This document shows positions 5,759 to 14,173 of a stretch of 26,558 nucleotides of DNA, piece after piece. The first letter of the stretch is position 1. Every line of letters begins with the position of its first letter. The position numbers were made by a program, and so were the translations under genes. The notes below the pieces were generated by a model, which was not told the origin of the DNA, did no database searches, and was given only the letters and a program-made list of their open reading frames with translations. The DNA is from JANLIQ01 sp964362925 (GTDB taxonomy: Bacteria; Patescibacteriota; UBA1384; 2-12-FULL-50-11). Location: NCBI GenBank assembly GCA_964362925.1, contig CAYIGA010000010.1, positions 1 through 26,558 on the forward strand. Direction: 5' to 3'.

Positions 5759-7498
5759 ATGAAGGCAATCTATTTAGAACCAGACGAGGAGATTACCTCG
5801 ATTATCGATCGATTGTCGAAAATTAATGAGTCAGAGATCGCTGTGGTCGTGCCCAAAAACAGCACCATGTTTCAGAGTTTAGTTAACTTAAAACTACTGG
5901 CTCGCCAGGCTCAAAAATTAGGTAAAACGGTGGCGATCATTTCCAGTAACAAGATCGGCTCTCGTTTGGCCAAACAAGTTGGTCTCGAGACTTACGCCAA
6001 TTTAGGGATTGTGGCCGGCACTTCATTATCGACGGTTGGTCCGACACCGGCCATTTTGCCCGCTGGTCCAGACACCCTGCCCGACGGCACCCCCATCCAC
6101 CGTTACTCACCAGATGCCACTGTCCAGCTGGGCGAAACAATCGACTCAGCCGGAGCAGCCGTAAATCAATCAGACCCGATCGAGCCAAGTCCTAGTATCG
6201 AACCCGACCAACCAAGTCCGCAAGGAGCAATTAGCCAAAACGACGAATCGGTTGCTGACAACGAAGAGATTACCGATCAATCAGCCCCAAGTCCTAAAGT
6301 CCCAGCTCGACCCGATGCTCTACCCCCGATTGTCACCAATGGTCTTCGAACTGACTCGGAATTCATTTTTCCTTGGAAATCAGCCTTGGTAGCTCTGGCG
6401 ATGGTCTTGGTTGCTTCAATATTTACCTTTTTATTTTTGCCGAAAGCGACCGTTACCCTGACTTTTCCGGCTAAACTTTTAAGTGAAACCTTCGTTCTTT
6501 CGGCCAAAACCGGCGCCAGCGCTGGTGATGGAGTGATCGGCGGCAATCTTTTAACCGTTGAAAAAACGGCGACCAAAGAAATTACTGCCAGTGGCAAAAA
6601 AGACATCGGCACTAAAGCCTCCGGCTCGATCAGTATTAAGAACTGCGAGGATACTAATAACCATGCCCTGGCCGCAGGCTCCAAAGCCACTGCCAGCGGG
6701 AAAGTTTTTATCACCTCCTCGACGGTTACCGTTCCCGCCGGACAGTTCGCAAGTGGCGGAACGGTCTGCAACTCAACTTCGGTCGCCGTCAATGTTAGCG
6801 CTAGCGAAGTTGGTGACGGCTATAATTTGACTAACGTTGTTTTTTCTCTGGCCGGACTACCAAGTCGGATATCCGGATCCGGCTCAACAACTGGTGGGAT
6901 CACAAAACAAATAACTGTTCTGGCCCAGGATGACGTCACTCTGGCCTACGGCGAAATTAAAACCCAGCTAATTGAAGACGGGACGAACGAGTTAAAGGGT
7001 AAAGCCGGTCATCAGACAATTATTAACGAGGCCATTCAAGCGGTCATTATCGAACAGAAGGTTGACAAAGAAGTTGGTAGCCAAACTGATAAGGCGACCG
7101 TTTCGATGACCGTTGATGTCTTGACTATCGCTTTTGACCAAACGGCGATCGAGCTGGCCGCGAAAGATAAATTAACTACCAAAATTGGCGAGGGCGAGCA
7201 ACTAATAATTCCAAGCGACAAAAAACCGACCCTAGTTTTTAAAGAGCTAACCAACGACAAAACAACCCTCAACATCGACGTCACCGCCTCAGGATTTGCG
7301 GCGCCAAATATTGATAAATCCGCCGTTGCTAAAGTGGTTAAGAACCGATCTAACTCTAATGCTCAAGGTTTTCTGAAGGAAAAATATCAAGCAAGCAAGG
7401 TTACGATTGAGATTATCCCCGGTTGGTGGCCAAAGAGAATGCCGTACCTTTCTCAAGCGATTACTGTCGAGTACGGCTTTGATGAAGCGACCGAGTGA
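5759..7498 (+). CDS. Single-pass membrane protein with baseplate-J-like extracytoplasmic domain
   Basis: 579 aa. Residues 1-95 form a compact alpha/beta domain (MKAIYLEPDEEITSIIDRL, AIISSNKIGSRLA) that should be cytosolic. Residues about 95-200 are a Pro/Ser/Asp-rich linker. One membrane helix lies at about 205-227 (WKSALVALAMVLVASIFTFL). The outer part contains the motif run KASGSISIKN, LAAGSKATASGKVFI, STVTVPAG, typical of baseplate J/gp47-like domains, followed by further beta-rich sequence. Start 5759 has GGAG at 5746-5749; an ATG at 5744 would add five residues. CPR genomes carry such proteins without other phage tail genes, and none is seen here. It may be a cell-envelope factor linked to the FtsA-like protein; the function is unknown. 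Confidence 0.75.
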   Translation: MKAIYLEPDEEITSIIDRLSKINESEIAVVVPKNSTMFQSLVNLKLLARQAQKLGKTVAIISSNKIGSRLAKQVGLETYANLGIVAGTSLSTVGPTPAILPAGPDTLPDGTPIHRYSPDATVQLGETIDSAGAAVNQSDPIEPSPSIEPDQPSPQGAISQNDESVADNEEITDQSAPSPKVPARPDALPPIVTNGLRTDSEFIFPWKSALVALAMVLVASIFTFLFLPKATVTLTFPAKLLSETFVLSAKTGASAGDGVIGGNLLTVEKTATKEITASGKKDIGTKASGSISIKNCEDTNNHALAAGSKATASGKVFITSSTVTVPAGQFASGGTVCNSTSVAVNVSASEVGDGYNLTNVVFSLAGLPSRISGSGSTTGGITKQITVLAQDDVTLAYGEIKTQLIEDGTNELKGKAGHQTIINEAIQAVIIEQKVDKEVGSQTDKATVSMTVDVLTIAFDQTAIELAAKDKLTTKIGEGEQLIIPSDKKPTLVFKELTNDKTTLNIDVTASGFAAPNIDKSAVAKVVKNRSNSNAQGFLKEKYQASKVTIEIIPGWWPKRMPYLSQAITVEYGFDEATE

Positions 7499-7513
7499 AA
7501 AAACTCCAAATTC

Positions 7514-7587
7514 CAATATCCTAAACAAATGACAATATTACAATTTCCAAATTCTCAAACATTGGAAGATTTTAACTTGGGATATTG
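7514..7587. repeat. Imperfect inverted repeat in the gap before ruvX
   Basis: CAATATCC (7514-7521) is complementary to GGATATTG (7580-7587), and inner segments ATTTCCAA and TTGGAAGAT could extend the pairing. The layout resembles the A/T-rich nested repeat at 5651-5729. Confidence 0.45.
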
Positions 7588-7610
7588 AAGATGAAGGAAC
7601 TGAATTGCTG

Positions 7611-8039
7611 ATGCGATACTTAGGTCTTGATGTTGGAGAGCGCTCGATCGGTGTGGCAGTCGGAGAGCTAATTGCTAGCGAAATCTCGACAGTTAGAGTC
7701 GACAAAGACAAAAGTTTTTACGACCAGCCGGAATTATCGTTTAAGCCGATCGCTTTGCTGATCGAGCAGGAGCAAGCCGACGCGATTGTCGTTGGATCGC
7801 CAATTAACGAAGACGGTCAGTCATCAAGCGAAGCCAAAAAAATCCAAAAATTTGCCGAGGCGCTCGGCGCTTACCTCGACAAAACAATTCACTTCGTCAA
7901 CGAAACACTATCGAGTTTTATCGCCAAAGACATCTTAGAAAGCCAGGGCTTGAATATTCAGGAAGCCAAACGGCGTGAACATCAATTGGCGGCCCAATTA
8001 ATTCTCCAGCAATACATCGAAGAAAATGTTAGTCCTTAA
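7611..8039 (+). CDS. ruvX: RuvX/YqgF-family RNase H-fold nuclease (putative Holliday junction resolvase)
   Basis: 142 aa, the usual size. The RNase H-like fold shows its first catalytic strand as RYLGLDVGERSIGVAV with Asp7; the second motif is IVVGSPINEDGQSS near residue 65, and the NETLSS segment near 105 corresponds to the conserved D/NERLSS motif. YqgF proteins are described as Holliday junction resolvases and, in E. coli, as 16S rRNA 5'-end processing factors. AAGGA at 7594-7598 is 6 nt before a TTG at 7605 and 12 nt before the ATG at 7611, so two extra residues are possible. The 3' end overlaps mltG by 14 nt, suggesting translational coupling. Confidence 0.88.
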   Translation: MRYLGLDVGERSIGVAVGELIASEISTVRVDKDKSFYDQPELSFKPIALLIEQEQADAIVVGSPINEDGQSSSEAKKIQKFAEALGAYLDKTIHFVNETLSSFIAKDILESQGLNIQEAKRREHQLAAQLILQQYIEENVSP

Positions 8040-8937
8040 ACGTCTGGTTGTCGGTTTGCTAGCCCTAGCGATATTGCTAGCGGTTACTTTTATTATTCTC
8101 TTGGCGCCGAAAAATAAGGAGTCGACCGAAAAGACCGAATTTGTTGTCGTCGTTAACCAACGCTCGGCGGACATCTCTCAAAACCTAGAGTCCAGAGGTA
8201 TTATTAAAAACGGTTTTGCCTTTTATCTTTATCTTAAACTTATCCGAGGTAAGATAATTTCCGGGACTTATGAACTATCGGCCAATCAATCGGGTTCGGA
8301 TATCGCTGGGCAATTGGCTGGCGGCAAATTTAAGGTCGCTAAAATCACTATTATTGAAGGCTGGAGAGCCAGCCAGATGGAAGATTATTTAGTCAAGGAC
8401 AAAAAATTAGCCCATTTGGCCGGATTGGCCAAACAGGCCGAGCCGTACGAGGGCTATCTTTTTCCCGACACTTACGAAGTTAAAATTGATGTCACTTTTG
8501 AGGAACTAATCGAGCTAATGCGCCAGACCTTCAATAGAAAAACGAAGAATTTACGGATTACACCGGAGACGGTCATTCTGGCCTCAATCGTCGAACGCGA
8601 GTCTTTGGGTGATGAAGATCGATCCCAAATCGCCGGTGTCTACGCCAATCGGGTCAAAAGGGGAATCCGGCTTGAGGCCGATCCAACTATTCAGTACGCC
8701 AAGGGCAATTGGGCGGCGGTAACGGTGGCCGATTATAAATCGCTGATCTCGCCGTACAATACTTATCTCAACGACAGCTGGCCACCCGGCCCGATTTGTA
8801 GCCCAGGACTAAAAAGTTTAGAAGCTGCGGCAAAGCCGGCCGAACATAATTATCTCTATTTTTTCCACGCTAAGGGCCAGACCTATTTTTCCAAAACCTT
8901 GGAGGAGCACCGAGCCAAAGTCCGCCAGCACCTGTAG
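8026..8937 (+). CDS. mltG: Endolytic murein transglycosylase MltG
   Basis: 303 aa. A membrane anchor at about residues 5-27 (RLVVGLLALAILLAVTFIILL) is followed by a LysM-like segment and the YceG catalytic domain. Signature segments are EGYLFPDTYEV near 142, ASIVERES with catalytic Glu190, and SPYNTYLNDSWPPGPICSPG near 245. MltG cuts nascent glycan strands at the membrane and sets their length, acting with the elongation synthases. It overlaps ruvX by 14 nt, and the C39-like gene starts 5 nt after its stop, so the three are probably one transcript. The placement next to the mre operon fits a wall-growth role. Confidence 0.93.
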   Translation: MLVLKRLVVGLLALAILLAVTFIILLAPKNKESTEKTEFVVVVNQRSADISQNLESRGIIKNGFAFYLYLKLIRGKIISGTYELSANQSGSDIAGQLAGGKFKVAKITIIEGWRASQMEDYLVKDKKLAHLAGLAKQAEPYEGYLFPDTYEVKIDVTFEELIELMRQTFNRKTKNLRITPETVILASIVERESLGDEDRSQIAGVYANRVKRGIRLEADPTIQYAKGNWAAVTVADYKSLISPYNTYLNDSWPPGPICSPGLKSLEAAAKPAEHNYLYFFHAKGQTYFSKTLEEHRAKVRQHL

Positions 8938-8942
8938 TTTAA

Positions 8943-9716
8943 ATGATATGGTCACAACCAACGATCAAAAAGTATATACCTTTTCTAGTCTTGCTAATTT
9001 TCAGTTCGCTCTTAACATTTGCTATTCGTCATCAAGCGAATGATTATTATCAGGCGTTAGAATCGGCACCAACGACCGAAACTGTCAAAAAAAGCCAGCC
9101 TGCCATCATTGGCACTCCGAAACCGATAGCAACTGCTCTGGACGTGATTAAGACCGATATTCAGTTGCCACTGAAAGTCCCCTTCACTTCTCAAGCGCCG
9201 CTAGCGATATGGGATCAGTTACATCAAGAAGCCTGCGAAGAAGCGAGCTTGCTAATGGTTTATTATTATCGAACTGGTCAAAAGTTTACTTCGCCCCAAG
9301 AGGCCGAAGCGGAGATTAAAAAAATGGTTACTTGGGAAGAAAGCAACGGCTTCAAAATCGACTTAACCGCCCAAGAATTGATCGCGGTTGCCAGTCGCTA
9401 TCTTAAGTTAAAAACCGGCCGAGTATTAATGTCGCCGACTGTTGGTCAGTTGAAAGCGGAGCTTAACGCTGGCCGACCGGTGATCGTCCCGGCCGCTGGC
9501 CGGCTGTTACTAAACCACAACTTCAAAGTACCCGGACCGATTTACCATATGCTAGTCCTCAAGGGTTACGACGCCAACGGCTTTATCGTCAACGATCCGG
9601 GTACTCGCCGAGGTGAATCTTATCTCTACTCTTTTGAGCGAATTATGACCGCTATGCACGACTGGGATCCGACCAATATCCTCAACGGCCGCCCATCGGT
9701 CGTCGTTTTTGATTGA
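8943..9716 (+). CDS. Membrane-anchored C39-like cysteine protease
   Basis: 257 aa. Residues about 11-28 form an anchor (YIPFLVLLIFSSLLTFAI), then a linker, then a Peptidase_C39_2-type domain. The likely catalytic residues are Cys98 in QEACEEASLLMVYYY, His202 in IYHMLVLKGYD, and Asn217/Asp218 in GFIVNDPGTR. A Gln at about 84 (SQAPLAIW) would suit the oxyanion hole. The domain lies outside the membrane. Family members outside bacteriocin exporters are poorly characterised; the position between mltG and mreB suggests a substrate in the envelope. There is no ABC transporter part, so it is not a bacteriocin exporter. Confidence 0.8.
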   Translation: MIWSQPTIKKYIPFLVLLIFSSLLTFAIRHQANDYYQALESAPTTETVKKSQPAIIGTPKPIATALDVIKTDIQLPLKVPFTSQAPLAIWDQLHQEACEEASLLMVYYYRTGQKFTSPQEAEAEIKKMVTWEESNGFKIDLTAQELIAVASRYLKLKTGRVLMSPTVGQLKAELNAGRPVIVPAAGRLLLNHNFKVPGPIYHMLVLKGYDANGFIVNDPGTRRGESYLYSFERIMTAMHDWDPTNILNGRPSVVVFD

Positions 9717-9727
9717 CGGTATCTCTG

Positions 9728-9755
9728 TTGATTTCAGTCTCTTTTCTAGTACATT
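9728..9755 (+). promoter_or_regulatory. Possible promoter of the mre operon
   Basis: TTGATT at 9728-9733 and TACATT at 9750-9755 are 16 nt apart and lie in the only gap before mreB. The -10 ends 9 nt before the mreB ATG and no Shine-Dalgarno is present, so the transcript would have almost no leader. Confidence 0.4.
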
Positions 9756-9764
9756 GCTAACACG

Positions 9765-10805
9765 ATGCTAAACAGGTTTTGGGGCGCGTTTTCGCACGAC
9801 ATTGGGATTGATTTGGGTACCGCCAATACTCTTGTTTACGTCCGGGGCAAGGGGATTATTATTAACGAACCGTCAGTGGTGGCGATCAATCAAAGAACCA
9901 AACAAATTCTCGCTATCGGTACCGAGGCCCAAATGATGGTCGGCAAGACCCCGGCCCATATAGTTACGACTCGACCGCTCGTCGATGGCGTCGTCTCGGA
10001 TTTTGAAGTAACCGAACAGATGCTTCGATACTTTATCGAGCGAGTCCATAAAGAACGCTTCACCCTCCTGCCCCGGCCACGAGTCGTCATCGGTGTTCCC
10101 TACGGCGTGACCGAGGTTGAGCGACGAGCGGCCGAAGAAGCCGCCCTAAATGCCGGCGCCAGGCAGGCATTTTTAATTGAAGAGCCAGTCGCCTCGGCGA
10201 TCGGCGCTCGTTTGCCTATTCAAGAAGCAACCGGCAGTATCATTGTCGATATCGGTGGCGGCACGACCGAAGTAGCGGTGATTTCGATGGGCGGTATCGT
10301 CGCTTCCCGATCAGTTCGAACGGCTGGCGATGAGATGAATCAAGACATTATCAACTACGCCCGTGATAACTTTAATTTGCTTCTCGGTGATCGGACAGCC
10401 GAACAGATTAAAATTGACATCGGCTCGGCCTATCCATTGAAAGAAACTCTAATTCGGCCGATGCGCGGTCGCGACTTAGTCTCGGGATTACCTCATCAAG
10501 TGATGATTAATGACGAGCAAGTTCGTCAAGCTCTTCAAAAATCAGTTATGACGATCGTTGAGGCGGTTAAATCAACTATCGAAGAAACGCCGCCGGAATT
10601 AGTGGCCGATATTATGGAGCGTGGCGTCGTCTTGGCCGGCGGTGGAGCCCTCCTCAAGGGGTTGGACGTTTTAATCGCTCAAGCCACCCAGACGAAAGTT
10701 TATATCGCCGACGATCCCCTTACTTGCGTCGCCCGTGGTACTGGCGTGGTCTTGGAAGATATAGAAACTCTGGAAAGCGTCCTTTTGAGTAGCGCCTTAA
10801 GATGA
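9765..10805 (+). CDS. mreB: Rod-shape actin homologue MreB
   Basis: 346 aa, full length. The actin-fold motifs are intact: IGIDLGTANTLVYVRGKGI near residue 13, VVIGVPYGVTEVERRA near 107, IEEPVASAIGA near 138, SIIVDIGGGTTEVAVI near 158, and VLAGGGALLKG near 289. MreB polymerises under the membrane and positions the elongation machinery. The N-terminal FWGAFSHDIG gives a short hydrophobic/aromatic head that could serve as membrane contact. It leads mreC (1 nt gap), mreD and mrdA. Presence of the complete set predicts a rod-shaped or elongating cell. Confidence 0.97.
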   Translation: MLNRFWGAFSHDIGIDLGTANTLVYVRGKGIIINEPSVVAINQRTKQILAIGTEAQMMVGKTPAHIVTTRPLVDGVVSDFEVTEQMLRYFIERVHKERFTLLPRPRVVIGVPYGVTEVERRAAEEAALNAGARQAFLIEEPVASAIGARLPIQEATGSIIVDIGGGTTEVAVISMGGIVASRSVRTAGDEMNQDIINYARDNFNLLLGDRTAEQIKIDIGSAYPLKETLIRPMRGRDLVSGLPHQVMINDEQVRQALQKSVMTIVEAVKSTIEETPPELVADIMERGVVLAGGGALLKGLDVLIAQATQTKVYIADDPLTCVARGTGVVLEDIETLESVLLSSALR

Positions 10806-10806
10806 A

Positions 10807-11598
10807 ATGAGATTTCCTCGCTGGAATTATCGAGTCATCGTTCTGGTGGTCGGAGTGGCAATACTCATTGCCAGTCAGTTTCGAATTTTTGCCCCCATTC
10901 GTGATTTAACTCGTCGGGCGATCGGTGCTCCAGCCAGCCTGTTTGACTCTGGAGCTAGTCGCCTGAATGACTCGGCTCGGATCCTGTTTGCGATTAGCAG
11001 TCTCTCCAAAGAAAACATGACCTTAAGATTGCAAAATTCGACCCTCGAAGCCGAGCTAGCCAAACTTAAGTCTGTTAAAGGCGAAAATGAGACGCTCCGC
11101 CAAGACCTGAACTTTTCTCACAGCCGAAGCGACTTGAAATTGATTCCGGCTCAAGTGCTAATGTTCTCGCCGTCAGGGCAGTATCCGGCCTTCACTATTA
11201 ATCGGGGCAGTCGCGACGCCATTAGGGAGAATCAAGCTGTTGTCTCAAATGGTTTTCTAATTGGAAAAATTCACAAAGTAGCCGAATCAACCGCCGAAGT
11301 TTGGCTAGTAACCAATCGCAATCTACTAACCCCGGTTGTCTTAACCGAGAGCCAAACCATCGGCTTGCTCTCGGGTGGTATACGGGGATTGGTCGTCGAT
11401 AATATTCCGCTTAACACCAAGGTAGCAGTTGGTGAATCGGTCGTTACTTCTTCGCTCGAGGGCATTTATCCGTCTGGTATCGCTATCGGCAAGGTTGAGG
11501 AAATTATTTCGTCGAAGGAAGAGATCTTCCTGACGTTACGGATTAGTACGCCGACCCGATTCGGCGACTTAACAGTAATTTTCGTTGTCACTTCATGA
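10807..11598 (+). CDS. mreC: Rod-shape protein MreC
   Basis: 263 aa. One N-terminal membrane helix at about residues 8-24 (YRVIVLVVGVAILIASQF), a coiled coil at about 65-101 (LSKENMTLRLQNSTLEAELA), then the beta-barrel periplasmic/outer region, including SPSGQYPAFTINRGSRDAI and NQAVVSNGFLIGKI, typical of MreC. MreC binds PBP2 and stimulates the elongation complex. It starts 1 nt after mreB and its stop overlaps the start of mreD in ATGA. No Shine-Dalgarno is needed if translation is coupled. Confidence 0.93.
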   Translation: MRFPRWNYRVIVLVVGVAILIASQFRIFAPIRDLTRRAIGAPASLFDSGASRLNDSARILFAISSLSKENMTLRLQNSTLEAELAKLKSVKGENETLRQDLNFSHSRSDLKLIPAQVLMFSPSGQYPAFTINRGSRDAIRENQAVVSNGFLIGKIHKVAESTAEVWLVTNRNLLTPVVLTESQTIGLLSGGIRGLVVDNIPLNTKVAVGESVVTSSLEGIYPSGIAIGKVEEIISSKEEIFLTLRISTPTRFGDLTVIFVVTS

Positions 11599-12068
11599 AC
11601 TGGCTAATACTATTTGTCATCATCGGACTAACTCTCGGACCGCTCGGTCATCTGTCGCAATTTTACCGACTGACACCCAGTCTGCTGGTGGTTTTTTTGT
11701 GGGCCCGGAGCTGGTTTGGCGATCGTAGTCAAACACTAGCGTTGGCAATTGTCGGCGGGTTATTACTGGATTTAGTTGGCTGGAACTGGTTCGGACTCTG
11801 GACGGTTAGCGCTGTCGCCGTCGTTCTAGTTGTCAGTACACTTAAGGGGCGACTTTTTGACGCCAGCTCTATTTTTCACGCCCTCCTGGCTCTTTCGGCC
11901 GTCTCGCTAATGACGCCGCTACTTCTTTCGCTGATGACAAAAACTTTGGCCGTTAAAGACATCGCCCTGGTCATATCTGGCAATGTCGTCCTGGGCACGG
12001 CCGTTTATTATCTTTTGGCTTTACGACTAAAAATGTTTCAACGATGGACCGGCAGACGAATCGGGTAG
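11595..12068 (+). CDS. mreD: Rod-shape membrane protein MreD
   Basis: 157 aa, almost entirely hydrophobic, with about five membrane helices (LILFVIIGLTLGPLGHL, LVVFLWARSWF, LALAIVGGLLLDLVGW, WTVSAVAVVLVVSTL, and the C-terminal VVLGTAVYYLLALRL). The motif GGLLLDLVG is typical of MreD. It overlaps mreC by 4 nt and mrdA by 25 nt. Identification rests on topology, the motif and operon position, since MreD sequences are weakly conserved. Confidence 0.88.
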   Translation: MNWLILFVIIGLTLGPLGHLSQFYRLTPSLLVVFLWARSWFGDRSQTLALAIVGGLLLDLVGWNWFGLWTVSAVAVVLVVSTLKGRLFDASSIFHALLALSAVSLMTPLLLSLMTKTLAVKDIALVISGNVVLGTAVYYLLALRLKMFQRWTGRRIG

Positions 12069-14077
12069 ACTGGGAACCGGTTCGCCGGATCTCAAGAATC
12101 ATTTGGCTGCCGATCGGTTGGATATTGTCGCGCTTCGGCTCGTCGAAGATGAGATCGTCAGATTCAGGTATTTTTGATCCTTATCTGCCGCTCGGCTCAC
12201 TAAAAACCGTCGAGGGCGACTATCTTGCCGACGTCGAACCGACCGGAGATGGTCGCCAAATGGAGTCAAGCGTTGAAGCCCGTCGGTCGTTTTTTATTCT
12301 CAAATCAGTCATGTTTTTAGTCGCGGCGTTGTTTACGTTTCGCTTAATCTCACTGCAGATAACCCAAGGGCAGGAAAATTATCGGTTGGCTGAAGGCAAC
12401 CGTCTCAAAACGACTCTTATAACGGCGCCACGTGGACTTATTTATGATCGGAATGGCCTCTCACTAGTTCAAAATACGCCGAGCTTTTCGCTAATTCTTC
12501 GTCCAGGCGATCTGCCCCCAAAAAAGATCGACCGCCAAACATTTTTGGATAATTTGGCGACGCTCCTGTCGCTTGATCGTCAGGAATTGGAAGCGACGCT
12601 CAATAGCCAAACCAATCGTGATATCATCACCCTACAAACCGGCTTGAATCGCGACAAGGCGCTGTCACAAGAACTGAAAGTCCATGGTTTGCCCGCCGTG
12701 GAATTGATTAAGCAACCGACTCGCCTCTACACGGCCCTACCGTCACTCGGCAACCTCCTTGGCTATATCGGCAAGGCTGATTCAGAAGATCTGAAAAAAC
12801 GACCTGATCTTCTCCCGTCAGTCTATGTCGGTAAGTCGGGAGTTGAGAGGACCTACGATGAGATACTTCAAGGTATCCCGGGTCAAGAAATTACCGAAGT
12901 TGATTCTCTCGGCCGAACCGTCAGAACGGTCGGCAATAAACCAGCCGCGTCTGGTAATTCGTTAATTCTCGGTCTCGACGCTATCATCCAACAAGTCACA
13001 GCCACTTCTCTCCAAGAATCAATCGCCAAATCCGGCGCTGAATCCGGCGCCGCGGTTGCCTTCGATGTTAAGACAGGCGATATTCTAGCGATGGTTAGCT
13101 GGCCGACTTTTGACAACAATCTTTTTTCACCAACAGCTGACACTGAAGAGCGTCTCTCGGTTCTCCAAGACCCCAGGGCGCCGCTGATTAATCGAGCTAT
13201 TTCCGGCCAATATCCGGCTGGTTCAACAATCAAGCCGTTTGTGGCGACGGCTGGCCTGTCTACGGGAGTAATTAACCCTAACACTAAAATCGACACCTCC
13301 GAGGGCAAAATCGAAGTTGGTCCGTGGATCTTTCATGACTGGAAAACTCACGGGGTGAGCGACGTTCGCCAAGCCCTTGGCGAGAGTAATAACATCTTCT
13401 TTTACAGTGTCGGCGGTGGCTATAAACAAATTGGCGGTTTAGGGGCAGAGCGGTTAAGTCAGTGGCTAACAAAATTCGGTTTTGGAACTATTACTGGTAT
13501 TGACATTCCGAACGAACAAGCTGGTCTTGTTCCAACCCCTGACTGGAAGAAAATGACCAAGAAGGAAGGGTGGTACATCGGCGATACCTATAACCTATCG
13601 ATTGGACAGGGTGATTTATTGGTAACACCCCTCCAACTAGCCCGAGCAATAGCGGCGATCGCCAATAACGGTCAACTATTAACGCCACGGTTAGTTAAGT
13701 CATCATTTTCCTCCTCGACTGGCCAAAAAGATTATCCAGTTAAAATTGTCAGAGATAACTTAGCGCCCCCTTCCTCCCTCCAAGTTATTCGTGAAGGAAT
13801 GCGTCAAGCGGTCACTCTCGGCTCCGCCCGAACATTCGCCACTCTGCCGGTTGAAGTGGCGGCCAAAACCGGCACCGCCCAATTCGATAAGGCCAAGGAA
13901 AAAACCCATTCCTGGTTGACGGCTTTCGCCCCATATAACAGTCCTCAAATTGCCGTCACGGTTATTGTTGAAGGTGGCGGCGAGGGTTACATCGTGGCGG
14001 CGCCAGTCGCTAAAAACATGATCGAAGCCTACTTCAAGTTACCACTAACACCAGCTCAACCTCTGCCGGAGAATTGA
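12044..14077 (+). CDS. mrdA: Penicillin-binding protein 2, elongation transpeptidase
   Basis: 677 aa. It cross-links new peptidoglycan during elongation. The N-terminal about 82 residues are polar and cytosolic, longer than the usual short tail. A membrane helix lies at about 83-104 (FFILKSVMFLVAALFTFRLI), followed by the pedestal domain (APRGLIYDRNGLSLVQNTPS) and the transpeptidase domain with Ser394 in PAGSTIKPF, Ser448 in ESNNIFFY and Lys608 in KTGTAQF. The overlap with mreD is 25 nt, so the annotated start is coupled; an internal ATG near 12152 would shorten the tail. FtsI is the alternative, but the Mre operon favours PBP2. rodA does not follow within the window. Confidence 0.93.
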   Translation: MDRQTNRVDWEPVRRISRIIWLPIGWILSRFGSSKMRSSDSGIFDPYLPLGSLKTVEGDYLADVEPTGDGRQMESSVEARRSFFILKSVMFLVAALFTFRLISLQITQGQENYRLAEGNRLKTTLITAPRGLIYDRNGLSLVQNTPSFSLILRPGDLPPKKIDRQTFLDNLATLLSLDRQELEATLNSQTNRDIITLQTGLNRDKALSQELKVHGLPAVELIKQPTRLYTALPSLGNLLGYIGKADSEDLKKRPDLLPSVYVGKSGVERTYDEILQGIPGQEITEVDSLGRTVRTVGNKPAASGNSLILGLDAIIQQVTATSLQESIAKSGAESGAAVAFDVKTGDILAMVSWPTFDNNLFSPTADTEERLSVLQDPRAPLINRAISGQYPAGSTIKPFVATAGLSTGVINPNTKIDTSEGKIEVGPWIFHDWKTHGVSDVRQALGESNNIFFYSVGGGYKQIGGLGAERLSQWLTKFGFGTITGIDIPNEQAGLVPTPDWKKMTKKEGWYIGDTYNLSIGQGDLLVTPLQLARAIAAIANNGQLLTPRLVKSSFSSSTGQKDYPVKIVRDNLAPPSSLQVIREGMRQAVTLGSARTFATLPVEVAAKTGTAQFDKAKEKTHSWLTAFAPYNSPQIAVTVIVEGGGEGYIVAAPVAKNMIEAYFKLPLTPAQPLPEN

Positions 14078-14110
14078 TTTGTAATTACTCACAAGACTAG
14101 TCAGCCTATA

Positions 14111-14138
14111 AAGCCAAATTCAATTAATTTGACGGCTT
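14111..14138 (+). terminator. Weak terminator-like hairpin after mrdA
   Basis: AAGCCAAATT pairs with AATTT plus GGCTT, with a 3-nt bulge on the right arm, followed by the T-rich stretch GTTTAGCTTTGTTATTT. It lies 34 nt after the end of mrdA and just before the candidate cdaR promoter, so it may close the mre operon. Confidence 0.45.
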
Positions 14139-14162
14139 GTTTAGCTTTGTTATTTGTAGGAA

Positions 14163-14168
14163 TATACT
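14163..14168 (+). promoter_or_regulatory. Candidate -10 box for a leaderless transcript (cdaR-like gene)
   Basis: TATACT ends 5 nt before the ATG at 14174, with no Shine-Dalgarno in between. Transcription would begin at or within a base or two of the start codon. A convincing -35 is not visible. Confidence 0.45.
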
Positions 14169-14173
14169 AAGTA

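Noticed and set aside
5759..7498. Prophage remnant because of the baseplate-J-like domain
   Set aside because: No other phage gene is present, and the protein has a membrane helix and a cytosolic domain unlike phage baseplates.
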